Assembly: GCA_016786745.1 (NCBI GenBank)
Contig: JAEUVS010000093.1
Coordinates: 1 to 35,313 of the forward strand
Origin: Chitinophagaceae bacterium
Lineage (GTDB): Bacteria; Bacteroidota; Bacteroidia; Chitinophagales; Chitinophagaceae
Reading direction: 5' to 3'
Length of the DNA stretch: 35,313 nt
The notes under the pieces are model-generated. The model had not been told where the DNA came from, did no database searches, and was given only the letters and a program-made list of their open reading frames with translations. Positions 1-7,481 of this stretch are shown here, piece by piece. Positions within the stretch are counted from its first letter, which is position 1. Each line of letters opens with the position of its first letter. The position numbers and the translations under genes were made by a program.

Positions 1-114
1 ATCCATTTCATTCAAAATAGAATCCAGGAAGGCGGTTGAGTCCCTCCCGGATTCATTTTGAGCTGAAACGACGTACGAATTAAAAAGAAATATAATTAGA
101 AAGGCTTTCTTCAT
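1..114 (-). CDS. Secreted protein of unknown function, 5' end only
   Basis: An ATG at 114 opens a reading frame that stays open for 38 codons to the left edge. The N-terminus MKKAFLIIFLFNSYVVSAQ is a good Sec signal peptide with a probable SPI cleavage site after SAQ, and the visible mature part (NESGRDSTAFLDSILNEMD) is acidic and polar. The gene follows the Spy-like gene in the same direction, 93 bases downstream, so it could be the last member of the ECF sigma operon or a separate unit. Too little is visible to name a family. The signal peptide makes me fairly sure that it is a real gene. Confidence 0.6.
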   Translation of the reverse strand, partial: MKKAFLIIFLFNSYVVSAQNESGRDSTAFLDSILNEMD

Positions 115-207
115 AAACACAATAGGTTACCATAGAACGCCTGGGGTAGTTCAAATAGTGCCCTGGCACGGAAAGCCGGATATGGGAAATGGGAAACGGA
201 GTGAGAA

Positions 208-636
208 CTATCTTTTTTGACGTTCTTTATTGATAAGACCTTGTCTTAACTGGCGTCTTTCGGAAAGTTCCTTTTGTACGATATTTCCGAAATCCTTCTC
301 GGACCGGAAAAAGGTATTAACCTTGTCAGGGTTCAGGGCCCTGGAAAATTCAGTATTGTACTTTTTACGGATACGCAGGTACTTTTCTTCAGTGTCGAGT
401 TCCGATGCGTTGTCTCTACGCTGCTCGCGCCTTACCTGGCGCATTTCGTTCGCGTAATTGTTGTAAATGGGCCAGAATCGTTGCGCTTCATCGGGTGACA
501 GGTTCAGCTTCTTCGTAATGTACGCAATTTTCAGCGCTTCAATACGTCCGCCATCGCCTTCCTGGGTAAGATTGTTTTGTTGTGAAAAAAGAGAAAGGGT
601 ACAGATTAAAAACAATATGGTTAGTAAATGTTTCAT
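208..636 (-). CDS. Spy/CpxP-like periplasmic protein
   Basis: The 142-residue product has a signal peptide (cleavage near SLFSQ, residues 15-19) followed by an entirely helical, highly charged mature region. The segment ITKKLNLSPDEAQRFWPIYN resembles the LTxxQ-type segment of Spy/CpxP-like periplasmic proteins, which in proteobacteria act as chaperones or stress sensors. The C-terminus is rich in Arg, Lys and Gln. It starts 8 bases after the stop of the single-TM protein and is the third gene of the sigma factor operon, an arrangement common in Bacteroidota. The chaperone role is inferred from family resemblance. The gene itself is well supported, the function less so. Confidence 0.7.
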   Translation of the reverse strand: MKHLLTILFLICTLSLFSQQNNLTQEGDGGRIEALKIAYITKKLNLSPDEAQRFWPIYNNYANEMRQVRREQRRDNASELDTEEKYLRIRKKYNTEFSRALNPDKVNTFFRSEKDFGNIVQKELSERRQLRQGLINKERQKR

Positions 637-644
637 TAATATCC

Positions 645-1286
645 TTAATTGAATTTTTCTCTTACAGCGTTCTGATCAATAAATTTTTCCAAATCCGTGT
701 CTGGAATATCGGCGAGCATCAACTTCACATCATCTTCATTAATCTCGCCTGTGCTGCCGTTATCGTACGATATAATCGTTGATGCTTCCAGGAAATTCGC
801 TAATTCGTTCTCACTCAGCTGGTCTACTTTCGTCTGCAATTCCTTCTGCACTTCGGCGTCGGGTTTCATCGCGTACTGGCCATTATCCGGTTGCCGCAAC
901 ATGAAATACGCTGCAATGGCGATAATACCAATGGTTATGGCGGCTGCCGCATATCTGAACGTATTACGCGGCTGGAACATTTTCACTACGCGCGCCGGTT
1001 TGGTATTTTCAGTCGTCGCACCGGTAATAGCCGGTGTGAGCGTATCGAAATAACCAGCCGGGGTGCTGAAAGGCATTTTTTTACTTAATCCACTCAAAAG
1101 AGGAGAAATTACCTCCAGTTCTTCTTTCGCAGAAAACGCATTTTCCGTTTTAATTCTCAGCAGAACCAACCCGGGCAAACTATCGAAATAACCCGCCGGT
1201 ACCCTGAAAGGGTGCTGATTTTCAATGTCTGCCAGTTTTGGGGCAGCATCTTTCAGCTCATCGAGTATTTCTTTTCTGCGGTTCAT
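645..1286 (-). CDS. Probable anti-sigma factor, single-TM protein with repeated PAGYFD motif
   Basis: The 213-residue product has a cytoplasmic N-terminus, one TM helix around residues 110-130 (YAAAAITIGIIAIAAYFML) and a ~80-residue C-terminal part on the other side. The N-terminal part carries a duplicated motif, PFRVPAGYFDSL (26-37) and PFSTPAGYFDTL (72-83). No zinc-binding anti-sigma HxxxCxxC motif is visible. Its position directly after the ECF sigma gene (31-base gap) and the single-TM topology point to a membrane anti-sigma factor. That role is inference from context, since the sequence itself shows no classic anti-sigma domain. The PAGYFD repeats may be the sigma-contacting part. Confidence 0.65.
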   Translation of the reverse strand: MNRRKEILDELKDAAPKLADIENQHPFRVPAGYFDSLPGLVLLRIKTENAFSAKEELEVISPLLSGLSKKMPFSTPAGYFDTLTPAITGATTENTKPARVVKMFQPRNTFRYAAAAITIGIIAIAAYFMLRQPDNGQYAMKPDAEVQKELQTKVDQLSENELANFLEASTIISYDNGSTGEINEDDVKLMLADIPDTDLEKFIDQNAVREKFN

Positions 1287-1316
1287 ATCCTTTAGATGTG
1301 ATTTAACATTTAAAGT

Positions 1317-1865
1317 TTAATGGTTGAGGATAAATTCTTCGATCTTTTTTGCCGCGTGGTGATAAGACGCCTTAAGGGCGCCTTCCGACGTCTCTAATAT
1401 CTGGCTGATTTCGCTGTAAGGCATTTCATCATAATATCTCATGTTGAACACTAAGCGCTGCTTTTCAGGCAATTGCTGTATGGCCAGTTGCAGCTTCCAC
1501 TCGAGTTTCGCCGCATCGAAGTCTTTATCCGCTTTAATGCTGTTACTCAATCCCTCTTCAACATCTCCAAAGGGCACCGCGGCCTTTTTCTTTTTCTGTT
1601 CGAGGAAGCTTAAACTTTCATTTGTCGCGATCCGGTAGAGCCAGGTGTACAACCTCGAATCTTCCCTGAAGTTGGCCAGGCCATTCCACACCTTGATAAA
1701 CACATTCTGAAGTACGTCGTTGGCATCGTCGTGGTCAACCACCATACGGCGCACATGCCAGTATAATTTTTCCTGGTACTTTTTGATAATGGCGGTAAAT
1801 CCGGATTCCCTCGTGCTCTCCGTTCTGAATTGCATCAACAATAACTCATCCGTCTGCTCCGCCAT
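1317..1865 (-). CDS. ECF-type RNA polymerase sigma factor
   Basis: The 182-residue product has the two domains of a sigma-70 ECF factor. Region 2 spans roughly residues 30-95 (DDANDVLQNVFIKVWNGL, then REDSRLYTWLYRIATNESL). Region 4 is C-terminal (LPEKQRLVFNMRYYDEMPYS, then EISQILETSEGALKASYHHA), with the helix-turn-helix that reads the -35 element. I chose ATG 1865; an upstream TTG at 1886 would add seven residues. It is the first gene of a minus-strand operon with the putative anti-sigma and Spy-like genes, so it probably drives an envelope or redox stress response and its own transcription. The signal sensed cannot be read from sequence. Confidence 0.93.
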   Translation of the reverse strand: MAEQTDELLLMQFRTESTRESGFTAIIKKYQEKLYWHVRRMVVDHDDANDVLQNVFIKVWNGLANFREDSRLYTWLYRIATNESLSFLEQKKKKAAVPFGDVEEGLSNSIKADKDFDAAKLEWKLQLAIQQLPEKQRLVFNMRYYDEMPYSEISQILETSEGALKASYHHAAKKIEEFILNH

Positions 1866-1904
1866 ATTGGGGTTTTCGTTTCGCAATATTAGGGAAAAAG
1901 GCCC

Positions 1905-1953
1905 TCACGATTGACGATTCACGCTTCACGCCTCACGCCTCACGCTTCACGAT
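1905..1953. repeat. Seven tandem 7-bp repeats (TCACGMY type)
   Basis: Seven heptamers follow each other in perfect register: TCACGAT, TGACGAT, TCACGCT, TCACGCC, TCACGCC, TCACGCT, TCACGAT. The array starts in the space upstream of the sigma gene and ends inside the last codons of the DinB-like gene, whose stop lies at 1933-1935. Because seven is not a multiple of three, gain or loss of a unit would change the reading frame of that gene's last residues. Confidence 0.85.
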
Positions 1954-2442
1954 CCTCGCCGTCACAATCAGCTGACCCGTATGCCTCATCGTATGTTCAG
2001 CAGCGTGAAATAGAAGTCCGAGGGTTGTTGATGGCAACTGTTTTCTTCCCACGCCGCGCGCATCCGTAAGCGTTTTCGGATCGAAGGTTTTCAACCGGGC
2101 GATCGATTCTTTTATCTTATCATCAAGGTTTTTCAACAAAATCTTTGTTGTAATTGATGCATCCTCCAGGCCCTCTTCAGAAAGATATTTTAACTGTGGG
2201 TTCGACAGCTGAAGTGTATTCGCATAAGAGAAAAGGCGGTCGAGCACACCGGGAATATGCTGCAAGTGAAATGCAACAGACGCTACATCTTCTGGTTGTT
2301 TCCACAACAAATCGTCAGGAAAATCTTTTAGTATTTCGTGAATTTCTTCATTGGCCTGTACCAACGCATGAGCAACTGGCTGCAGCGCAGGCGGAACTCC
2401 TTCTATTGGTCCTCTTAGCCAGGCTTCGGGCATTTTTTCCAT
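1933..2442 (-). CDS. DinB-like four-helix-bundle protein
   Basis: The 169-residue product is all-helical. Conserved histidines sit in the pattern of the DinB/YfiT-like superfamily: HLQHIPGVLDR in helix 2 and FHAAEHTMRHTGQL near the C-terminus, which would form the three-His metal site. Members include thiol-transferases using bacillithiol or mycothiol and many uncharacterised proteins, so no reaction can be assigned. I chose ATG 2442; longer reading upstream would overlap the divergent small membrane gene. The last residues (RIVKREA) are encoded by the heptamer array at 1905-1953, so the C-terminus may be variable. It is divergent from the 2486 gene across 43 bases. Confidence 0.8.
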   Translation of the reverse strand: MEKMPEAWLRGPIEGVPPALQPVAHALVQANEEIHEILKDFPDDLLWKQPEDVASVAFHLQHIPGVLDRLFSYANTLQLSNPQLKYLSEEGLEDASITTKILLKNLDDKIKESIARLKTFDPKTLTDARGVGRKQLPSTTLGLLFHAAEHTMRHTGQLIVTARIVKREA

Positions 2443-2485
2443 GGCATACGTATTGCAAACACGAATATCACGTAAATGTTTGAAG

Positions 2486-2695
2486 ATGAAAACTCTTGGA
2501 ATTGTATTGATTGTTATCGGGGTAATAATGGCGTTGACGAAAGGATTCTCTTTCGTAACCGAGAAAGAGGTTGCCGATATCGGACCTCTCGAAATCAACA
2601 AGAAGGAGAATAAATCGGTGGGATGGCCGACTTATGCTGGTGTGGGGGTTGCCTTAGTGGGTGTTGTTTTAGTAGTTTCCTCGAGAAAACGCTAG
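2486..2695 (+). CDS. Small two-TM membrane protein, unknown function
   Basis: The 69-residue product has two TM helices, residues 3-15 with flanks (TLGIVLIVIGVIMALT) and about 46-62 (YAGVGVALVGVVLVVS). They are joined by a polar loop with the motif KEVADIGPLEINKKENK, and a basic SSRKR tail follows. Short proteins with this layout, including a DxGPxEINK loop, recur in many bacteria without known function. ATG 2486 was chosen because the in-frame ATG at 2441 would add an implausible polar extension. The stop codon TAG (2693-2695) shares the bases CTAG with the stop of the convergent GMC gene, so the two genes overlap tail to tail by 4 bases. Confidence 0.75.
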   Translation: MKTLGIVLIVIGVIMALTKGFSFVTEKEVADIGPLEINKKENKSVGWPTYAGVGVALVGVVLVVSSRKR

Positions 2696-4419
2696 AGATT
2701 CCTCTTTTTCAATTCACTCACCGCATGCGTTGCAGAGCGGGCTGTCATCGCCATATATAAAAGCGACGGACTCTGGTTACCCGTGCTCGCCATTGCCGCG
2801 CCATCTGTAACGAAAACGTTTTTACAATGATGAAGCTGGTTCCATTCGTTGAGCATCGAATTTTTCGGATCCTTACCCATGCGGCATCCTCCCATTTCAT
2901 GAATATCTAATCCTGGTGCCTGGTGGTTATCGCTCGCGCTGATATTTTTCACGCCTCCTTCCTCGAGCATCGCTGATGCCTGGGCCAGGAAATCCTCAAT
3001 CATCTTTTCATCATTCTCATCATATCCTACCGAGGTAACCAGCAGCGGAATTCCCCACTGGTCCTTTTTATCGGTACTGAGGCGCACATGATTTTCTTCT
3101 TTCATAATCGTTTCGCCCTGCATATACATGTAAGCGCCCCACAAACCAGGTTGCGTCAATTCATTTTTAAAGTCGGCGCCGATAGTTTCTTCTAACATCG
3201 AACCATCGCTTCGCATCCTGTACGCGCCCATAAATGAAGTAAATCCTCCCACATAATTGGTATCCTGTTTCTTCAGGTTGCGATAGTTCGCAACGATCGG
3301 TTCTGTAGGATTTCTTCCATACACATATTTATCCTGCATGCCATCCATAATGCCATTTACCGATGCGCGGTAATTGTGAAACGCAACATATTTTCCGAGC
3401 GTACCGCTGTCGTTGCCCAACCCGTTTGGAAATCGCTTTGATGTTGAATTCAGCAGAACAAGATTCGAATTAAGCGCCGACGCATTTACAAAAATTATTT
3501 TCGCAAAGTATTCAATCGACTCCTTTGTATTTGAATCTATGATTCGAACGCCACTTGCGCGCCCCTTCGCTTCATCATAGATGATTGAATGAACCACGGA
3601 GAAGGGACGAACAGTGAGATTGCCGGTTTTTTTTGCCCATGGAAGGGTAGAAGATACAGAGCTGAAATAACCTCCGAACGGACAACCCCTCATACACCTG
3701 TTTCTTGCCTGGCATTTTGTTCTGCCCTGTTGTATATGGATATCCTTTGGCTCCGTCAAATGCGCCCATCGCGCATGAACTATGTGCCTGTCGGGAAAAC
3801 GTTTTGAAACTTTTTCACGGATAGACGCTTCGGCACAATTGAAATCGAATGGAGGTAAATATTCACCATCGGGCATCGACTCCAGGCCATCGCGTGTGCC
3901 GCATACCCCGATAAATTTTTCCACGTGCGAATACCAGGGAGCAATGTCTTTATACCCTATGGGCCATCCCGGACCATAACCATATCTTACCGGTGCGGTA
4001 AATTCATATTCGCTCCAGCGCTGACATGCACGCCCCCATGTAAGTGATTTGCCCCCTACCTGGTAGCCTCTTATCCAGTCGAACGGTTTTTCCTGTATGT
4101 AGGGATGGTCGGCATCTTTGATGAAGAAGTGAGCAGTGTCTTCTCCAAAGCCCGCGGCTTTTGAAATGAGAGGATTCTCCTGCAGGAATTCTTTCGACAT
4201 TTGTCCGCGATGCTTAAACTCCCATGGCGCTTTGGTGGCGGTAGGATAGTCTTTATTGTGTTCCACGTTTCTTCCTCTTTCGAGCACGAGCGTTTTCAAA
4301 CCCTGTTCACTAAGTTCCTTCGCGGCCCAACCCCCGCTGATACCCGAGCCAATTACGATGGCATCGAATGTGTTTTGCTGCGTACCCCTCGAATTGATGT
4401 TCAGTGTGTCGCCTGGCAT
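2692..4419 (-). CDS. GMC-family FAD-dependent oxidoreductase with Cys cluster motif
   Basis: The 575-residue product is a full-length glucose-methanol-choline oxidoreductase. The FAD-binding Rossmann motif is IGSGISGGWAAKELSEQG (23-40), with the acidic ribose ligand in LVLERG. The C-terminal catalytic region has HEMGGCRMG (His507) and STGNQSPS (Asn548), the usual His/Asn pair. Cys236, Cys242 and Cys246 form C-x5-C-x3-C, the spacing that I recall for the 3Fe-4S site of FAD glucose dehydrogenases. If so, electrons leave through a cluster rather than to oxygen. No Tat signal or small-subunit gene is visible nearby. It is the last gene of the MocA-ROK-GMC operon, 5 bases after ROK. The substrate is probably a sugar or polyol (inference). 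Confidence 0.92.
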   Translation of the reverse strand: MPGDTLNINSRGTQQNTFDAIVIGSGISGGWAAKELSEQGLKTLVLERGRNVEHNKDYPTATKAPWEFKHRGQMSKEFLQENPLISKAAGFGEDTAHFFIKDADHPYIQEKPFDWIRGYQVGGKSLTWGRACQRWSEYEFTAPVRYGYGPGWPIGYKDIAPWYSHVEKFIGVCGTRDGLESMPDGEYLPPFDFNCAEASIREKVSKRFPDRHIVHARWAHLTEPKDIHIQQGRTKCQARNRCMRGCPFGGYFSSVSSTLPWAKKTGNLTVRPFSVVHSIIYDEAKGRASGVRIIDSNTKESIEYFAKIIFVNASALNSNLVLLNSTSKRFPNGLGNDSGTLGKYVAFHNYRASVNGIMDGMQDKYVYGRNPTEPIVANYRNLKKQDTNYVGGFTSFMGAYRMRSDGSMLEETIGADFKNELTQPGLWGAYMYMQGETIMKEENHVRLSTDKKDQWGIPLLVTSVGYDENDEKMIEDFLAQASAMLEEGGVKNISASDNHQAPGLDIHEMGGCRMGKDPKNSMLNEWNQLHHCKNVFVTDGAAMASTGNQSPSLLYMAMTARSATHAVSELKKRNL

Positions 4420-4424
4420 AATCG

Positions 4425-5279
4425 TTATTTGTGTAAACTATCGTAATGAAGCGCAGCAGCGCCAAGGATGCCGCTGTTTTCCAGTTCCGAAATTTCTATT
4501 TTAAGATTGTCGATCGTGCGCCTGTAAGCAAACGTTTTGAGGCGATTCCAAAGGCACTTTTCGAAAAAAGCATATGCATGTCTTACGGAGCCGCCCAATA
4601 TAATTTTATCCACTTCAAGCGCATATAAAATTGTTTTGACTGCATTGCCTAGATGACCTCCCAGCTCTTCATACATTTTAAGCGCCATGGTATCACCGGC
4701 TTTTGCTTTTTCGAAAATTATTTCTCCGTCGATGTTGTAAACGTTTTTGAAAAATTGTCCGCTTGCGTAGTATTCAATGTAGTGATCCAGGTAGTCTATC
4801 ATCCCAAATTCTCCTGCGCCGCATGTTCTTCCTGAATATAATTTCCCTTTTAAAATTATTCCTGAGCCCAAACCTGTTCCTATGGTAAGCCCAACCATCG
4901 ACTCGCCTTCCACGCCCTTGCCAAAATAATACTCGCCCACTGCGAAACAGTTTGCGTCGTTATTGATGAGCACAGGGATTCCGAAGCGTTCTTCCGTCAA
5001 TTGTTTTAATGGTACTTCTGTCCACGACGGAATATTGAGCACATCGAATACGATGCCATTCTCTTCATTCACGAGTCCGGGAACGCCGATACCGATCGCG
5101 GTCACCGTTTCATTGATAATTTTTTCTGTTACGTTGAAGAGTTGCGTTACGATTTCTTCTGCAGGCGCCTGCGAATTGATTCGCTGCGATTCGATCTGTA
5201 CTATTTGTTTGCCATTCACCAGTCCGCCGCGGATGTTTGTGCCCCCCAGGTCTATGCCTATCGTGTTCGTATAATTCAT
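4425..5279 (-). CDS. ROK-family sugar kinase-like protein lacking the zinc motif
   Basis: The 284-residue product has the ROK fold. The N-terminal ATP-binding motif is GIDLGGTNIRGGLV (8-21), the catalytic Asp is in INNDAN (Asp108), the phosphate-2 motif is LTIGTGLGSG, and GAGEFG carries the sugar-contacting Glu157. The family's zinc site is absent: the His after GAGEFG is Met160, and the usual CxCGxxGC segment is replaced by YLDHYIEYYAS. There is no N-terminal HTH, so it is a kinase rather than a NagC-type repressor. ATG 5279 overlaps the MocA stop as ATGA, indicating translational coupling. The substrate is likely a hexose. Glucokinase is the default annotation, with moderate certainty. Confidence 0.88.
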   Translation of the reverse strand: MNYTNTIGIDLGGTNIRGGLVNGKQIVQIESQRINSQAPAEEIVTQLFNVTEKIINETVTAIGIGVPGLVNEENGIVFDVLNIPSWTEVPLKQLTEERFGIPVLINNDANCFAVGEYYFGKGVEGESMVGLTIGTGLGSGIILKGKLYSGRTCGAGEFGMIDYLDHYIEYYASGQFFKNVYNIDGEIIFEKAKAGDTMALKMYEELGGHLGNAVKTILYALEVDKIILGGSVRHAYAFFEKCLWNRLKTFAYRRTIDNLKIEISELENSGILGAAALHYDSLHK

Positions 5280-6364
5280 TTGGTTGGATTCAGCCACAGG
5301 TCTATCGGCTTCTTTACTTTGGCGTTAAAAGGCAGCATCACTTTTTTGCCTGAGCCCGCCGAAGCATAAGCCGCATAAATAATCTCGAGTACCACGCGAC
5401 CATCTTCGCCGGTTACCAAAGGTTGTTTATTATTTCTTACGCAATCAACAAAATGTTTCAGTTCATGCGGGTAGCCCTGGTTAAATACTTCTTCAAAAAC
5501 GGTGAAGCTCCATCCTACTGTCGTATCGGCTTTCTCCATCGCATAACCATATCCATGTTTGCTATACGAAATCGCTGAGTTGCCCATGAACAAATCCGCA
5601 TATATCACGCCTCCTGTTCCATGCACTTCACTGCGATCGTCCATTCCACCATGTTTTGCCCAGCTATTTTCCGCTACTGCTGTTACGCCGTTTTCAAATT
5701 CTATAATTACAACAGAATTATCTTCGCCCTTCGTTCTCTCTTTGTGCAATACGGTGCCCATAGACGCGTAAACGCTAAGTGGCCTGGCGTTGTTCAGCAT
5801 CCACCTGAACCATTCCATCGCGTGGCAGCCCATGTCCATCAATACGCCGCCACCTGCGAGGTTTACATCATAAAACCAGTCGGTGTGAGGTCCCGAATGT
5901 TTTTCCGATTGTTTCAACATGTATATGTCCCCGATAGCGCCTTCGTTTACCAGTTGGCGCACGCGTTCATACTTTGGCGCAAAACACAGCTCTTCAGCAT
6001 ACATCAATTTTACATTCGCTTTTTTGCATGCCGCGATCATTTCGTCTGCTTCTTCGAGAGTAACGGCGAGTGGTTTTTCAATGATGATATGCTTTCCTGA
6101 TTTTGCCGCTTTAATGCAGGCATCGGCGTGCAGGTAATTGGGCAGGCAGATATCTACGATTTCACAACCTGATTCCGCGATGATCGTGTCTATATTGTCG
6201 TACCATTTCGGGATATTATGTTTGGCGGCAAACTCCTTTGCTTTTTCACTTTTGCGTGCGTACACAGCCACCACTTCGGCTTCCGGAATGAAGCGATGAT
6301 AGCTTTCCAGGTGAATGTCTGAGATAAAACCGGCTCCGAGAATAGCGATCTTCGTGCGCTGCAT
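5276..6364 (-). CDS. Gfo/Idh/MocA-family NAD(P)-dependent sugar oxidoreductase
   Basis: The 362-residue product has the N-terminal Rossmann domain (ILGAGFISDIHLES, 8-21), the family signature EKPLAVT (Glu96-Lys97-Pro98) that orients the nicotinamide, and a C-terminal beta-sheet substrate domain of usual length. The probable catalytic segment is GGGVLMDMGCHAMEWFRW, with the Asp and His spaced as in inositol/glucose-fructose dehydrogenases. It is cytoplasmic with no signal peptide. It is the first gene of the MocA-ROK-GMC operon and is divergent from the LacI gene over only 59 bases, so LacI very likely controls it. The exact sugar is unknown. The family covers dehydrogenases and also NAD-dependent glycosidases. 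Confidence 0.93.
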   Translation of the reverse strand: MQRTKIAILGAGFISDIHLESYHRFIPEAEVVAVYARKSEKAKEFAAKHNIPKWYDNIDTIIAESGCEIVDICLPNYLHADACIKAAKSGKHIIIEKPLAVTLEEADEMIAACKKANVKLMYAEELCFAPKYERVRQLVNEGAIGDIYMLKQSEKHSGPHTDWFYDVNLAGGGVLMDMGCHAMEWFRWMLNNARPLSVYASMGTVLHKERTKGEDNSVVIIEFENGVTAVAENSWAKHGGMDDRSEVHGTGGVIYADLFMGNSAISYSKHGYGYAMEKADTTVGWSFTVFEEVFNQGYPHELKHFVDCVRNNKQPLVTGEDGRVVLEIIYAAYASAGSGKKVMLPFNAKVKKPIDLWLNPTK

Positions 6365-6423
6365 GCTGAATAATTTAGAGAGAAAATTGATGGTTGAGGC
6401 GGCAATTTACCTAATTTCATCGC

Positions 6424-7443
6424 ATGCAGAAGCAGCCAACGATTAAAGAAATAGCGAAGAAGCTGAATATTTCCATTTCTACCGTATCACGCGCGCTGCA
6501 CGATCATCCCAGCATCGGGTTGAGAACAAAAATGCGCGTGAAGGAACTCGCCAGGGAACTGGACTACGAACCCAACCAGACAGCCATTTTTTTTCAGCAG
6601 GGTAAAACATTTACTATCGGAGTAATCCTGCCTCAGCTCTCCGAGGCGTTTTTCTCAGCCGCTATCAGCGGAATTGAAGACGCAGCCGCGAAAAAAAACT
6701 ATACGGTGCTCCTCGGTCAATCGCATGACAGCGAAGAACGCGAAAAGCGGATCGTGGAAACGATGAAAAAGCACCGTGTAGACGGCCTTCTCATCTCCAT
6801 TGCGAAAAATACGGAGAACTACGACCACTTTACAAATCTGAAAAAATACAATATCCCGGTCGTGTTCTTCGACAGGATTCCGAAGATGGAGAGTATTCAC
6901 TATGTGGCCTGCAATATGGAATCGGGAACGGTGCAGGCTGTAAGCTTCCTCCTCGAAAAAGGTCATCGTGTGATAGGGATGATCAACGGTCCTGAAAAGT
7001 TACCTGCCAGCATCGACCGCCTCGATGGTTATATAAAGGCATTGAAGAAACACCGCCTCAAATACGACCCGAACCTGATTGTTTCGTCGGATTTAACGAA
7101 GGAAGGAATTGAAGAAGCCATGCGCAATTTGCTGTCGCAGCGAAGAAAGCCGACAGCGATTGTTGTGTTCAACGATTATGTTGTGCTTGATGCGATTCAA
7201 TATGCCAGGAAACTAAAGCTGAAAATCAACAAAGACATCACGTTTGTCAGCTACGCCAACCTTCCGCTGAGCCATTATACCGCGTATCCACCGCTCGCCT
7301 CAGTTGAGCAATTTCCCTATGTGCAGGGTCAAAAAGCGACTGAAACACTTCTCGAAGTGCTTGATAGAAAAAAGGATGAGCAGGAGAGCAATACGTACTA
7401 TCGTATAATACTGGAGTCGCAGTTGATGGTGAACGAAAAGTAG
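6424..7443 (+). CDS. LacI-family transcriptional regulator
   Basis: The 339-residue product begins with the LacI helix-turn-helix (TIKEIAKKLNISISTVSRAL, 6-25). A hinge with YEPNQTA and a periplasmic-binding-protein-like sensor domain from residue 62 (FTIGVILPQLSEAFFSAAIS) follow. The C-terminus keeps the usual layout (VFNDYVVLDAIQYARKL, then the TAYPPLASVEQ segment). The sensor implies a sugar or sugar-acid effector. It stands head to head with the MocA-ROK-GMC operon and is probably its repressor. I looked for a CG-centred palindromic operator in the 59-base gap and found none that is convincing. The start at 6424 is the only ATG before the HTH. Confidence 0.94.
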   Translation: MQKQPTIKEIAKKLNISISTVSRALHDHPSIGLRTKMRVKELARELDYEPNQTAIFFQQGKTFTIGVILPQLSEAFFSAAISGIEDAAAKKNYTVLLGQSHDSEEREKRIVETMKKHRVDGLLISIAKNTENYDHFTNLKKYNIPVVFFDRIPKMESIHYVACNMESGTVQAVSFLLEKGHRVIGMINGPEKLPASIDRLDGYIKALKKHRLKYDPNLIVSSDLTKEGIEEAMRNLLSQRRKPTAIVVFNDYVVLDAIQYARKLKLKINKDITFVSYANLPLSHYTAYPPLASVEQFPYVQGQKATETLLEVLDRKKDEQESNTYYRIILESQLMVNEK

Positions 7444-7481
7444 CTCGAAATTCGTTAACTTTTCACAAAATATTTTACGTC

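Noticed and set aside
6365..6423. LacI operator between the MocA and LacI genes
   Set aside because: I searched the 59-base gap for a CG-centred palindrome and saw only weak matches, so no operator is claimed.
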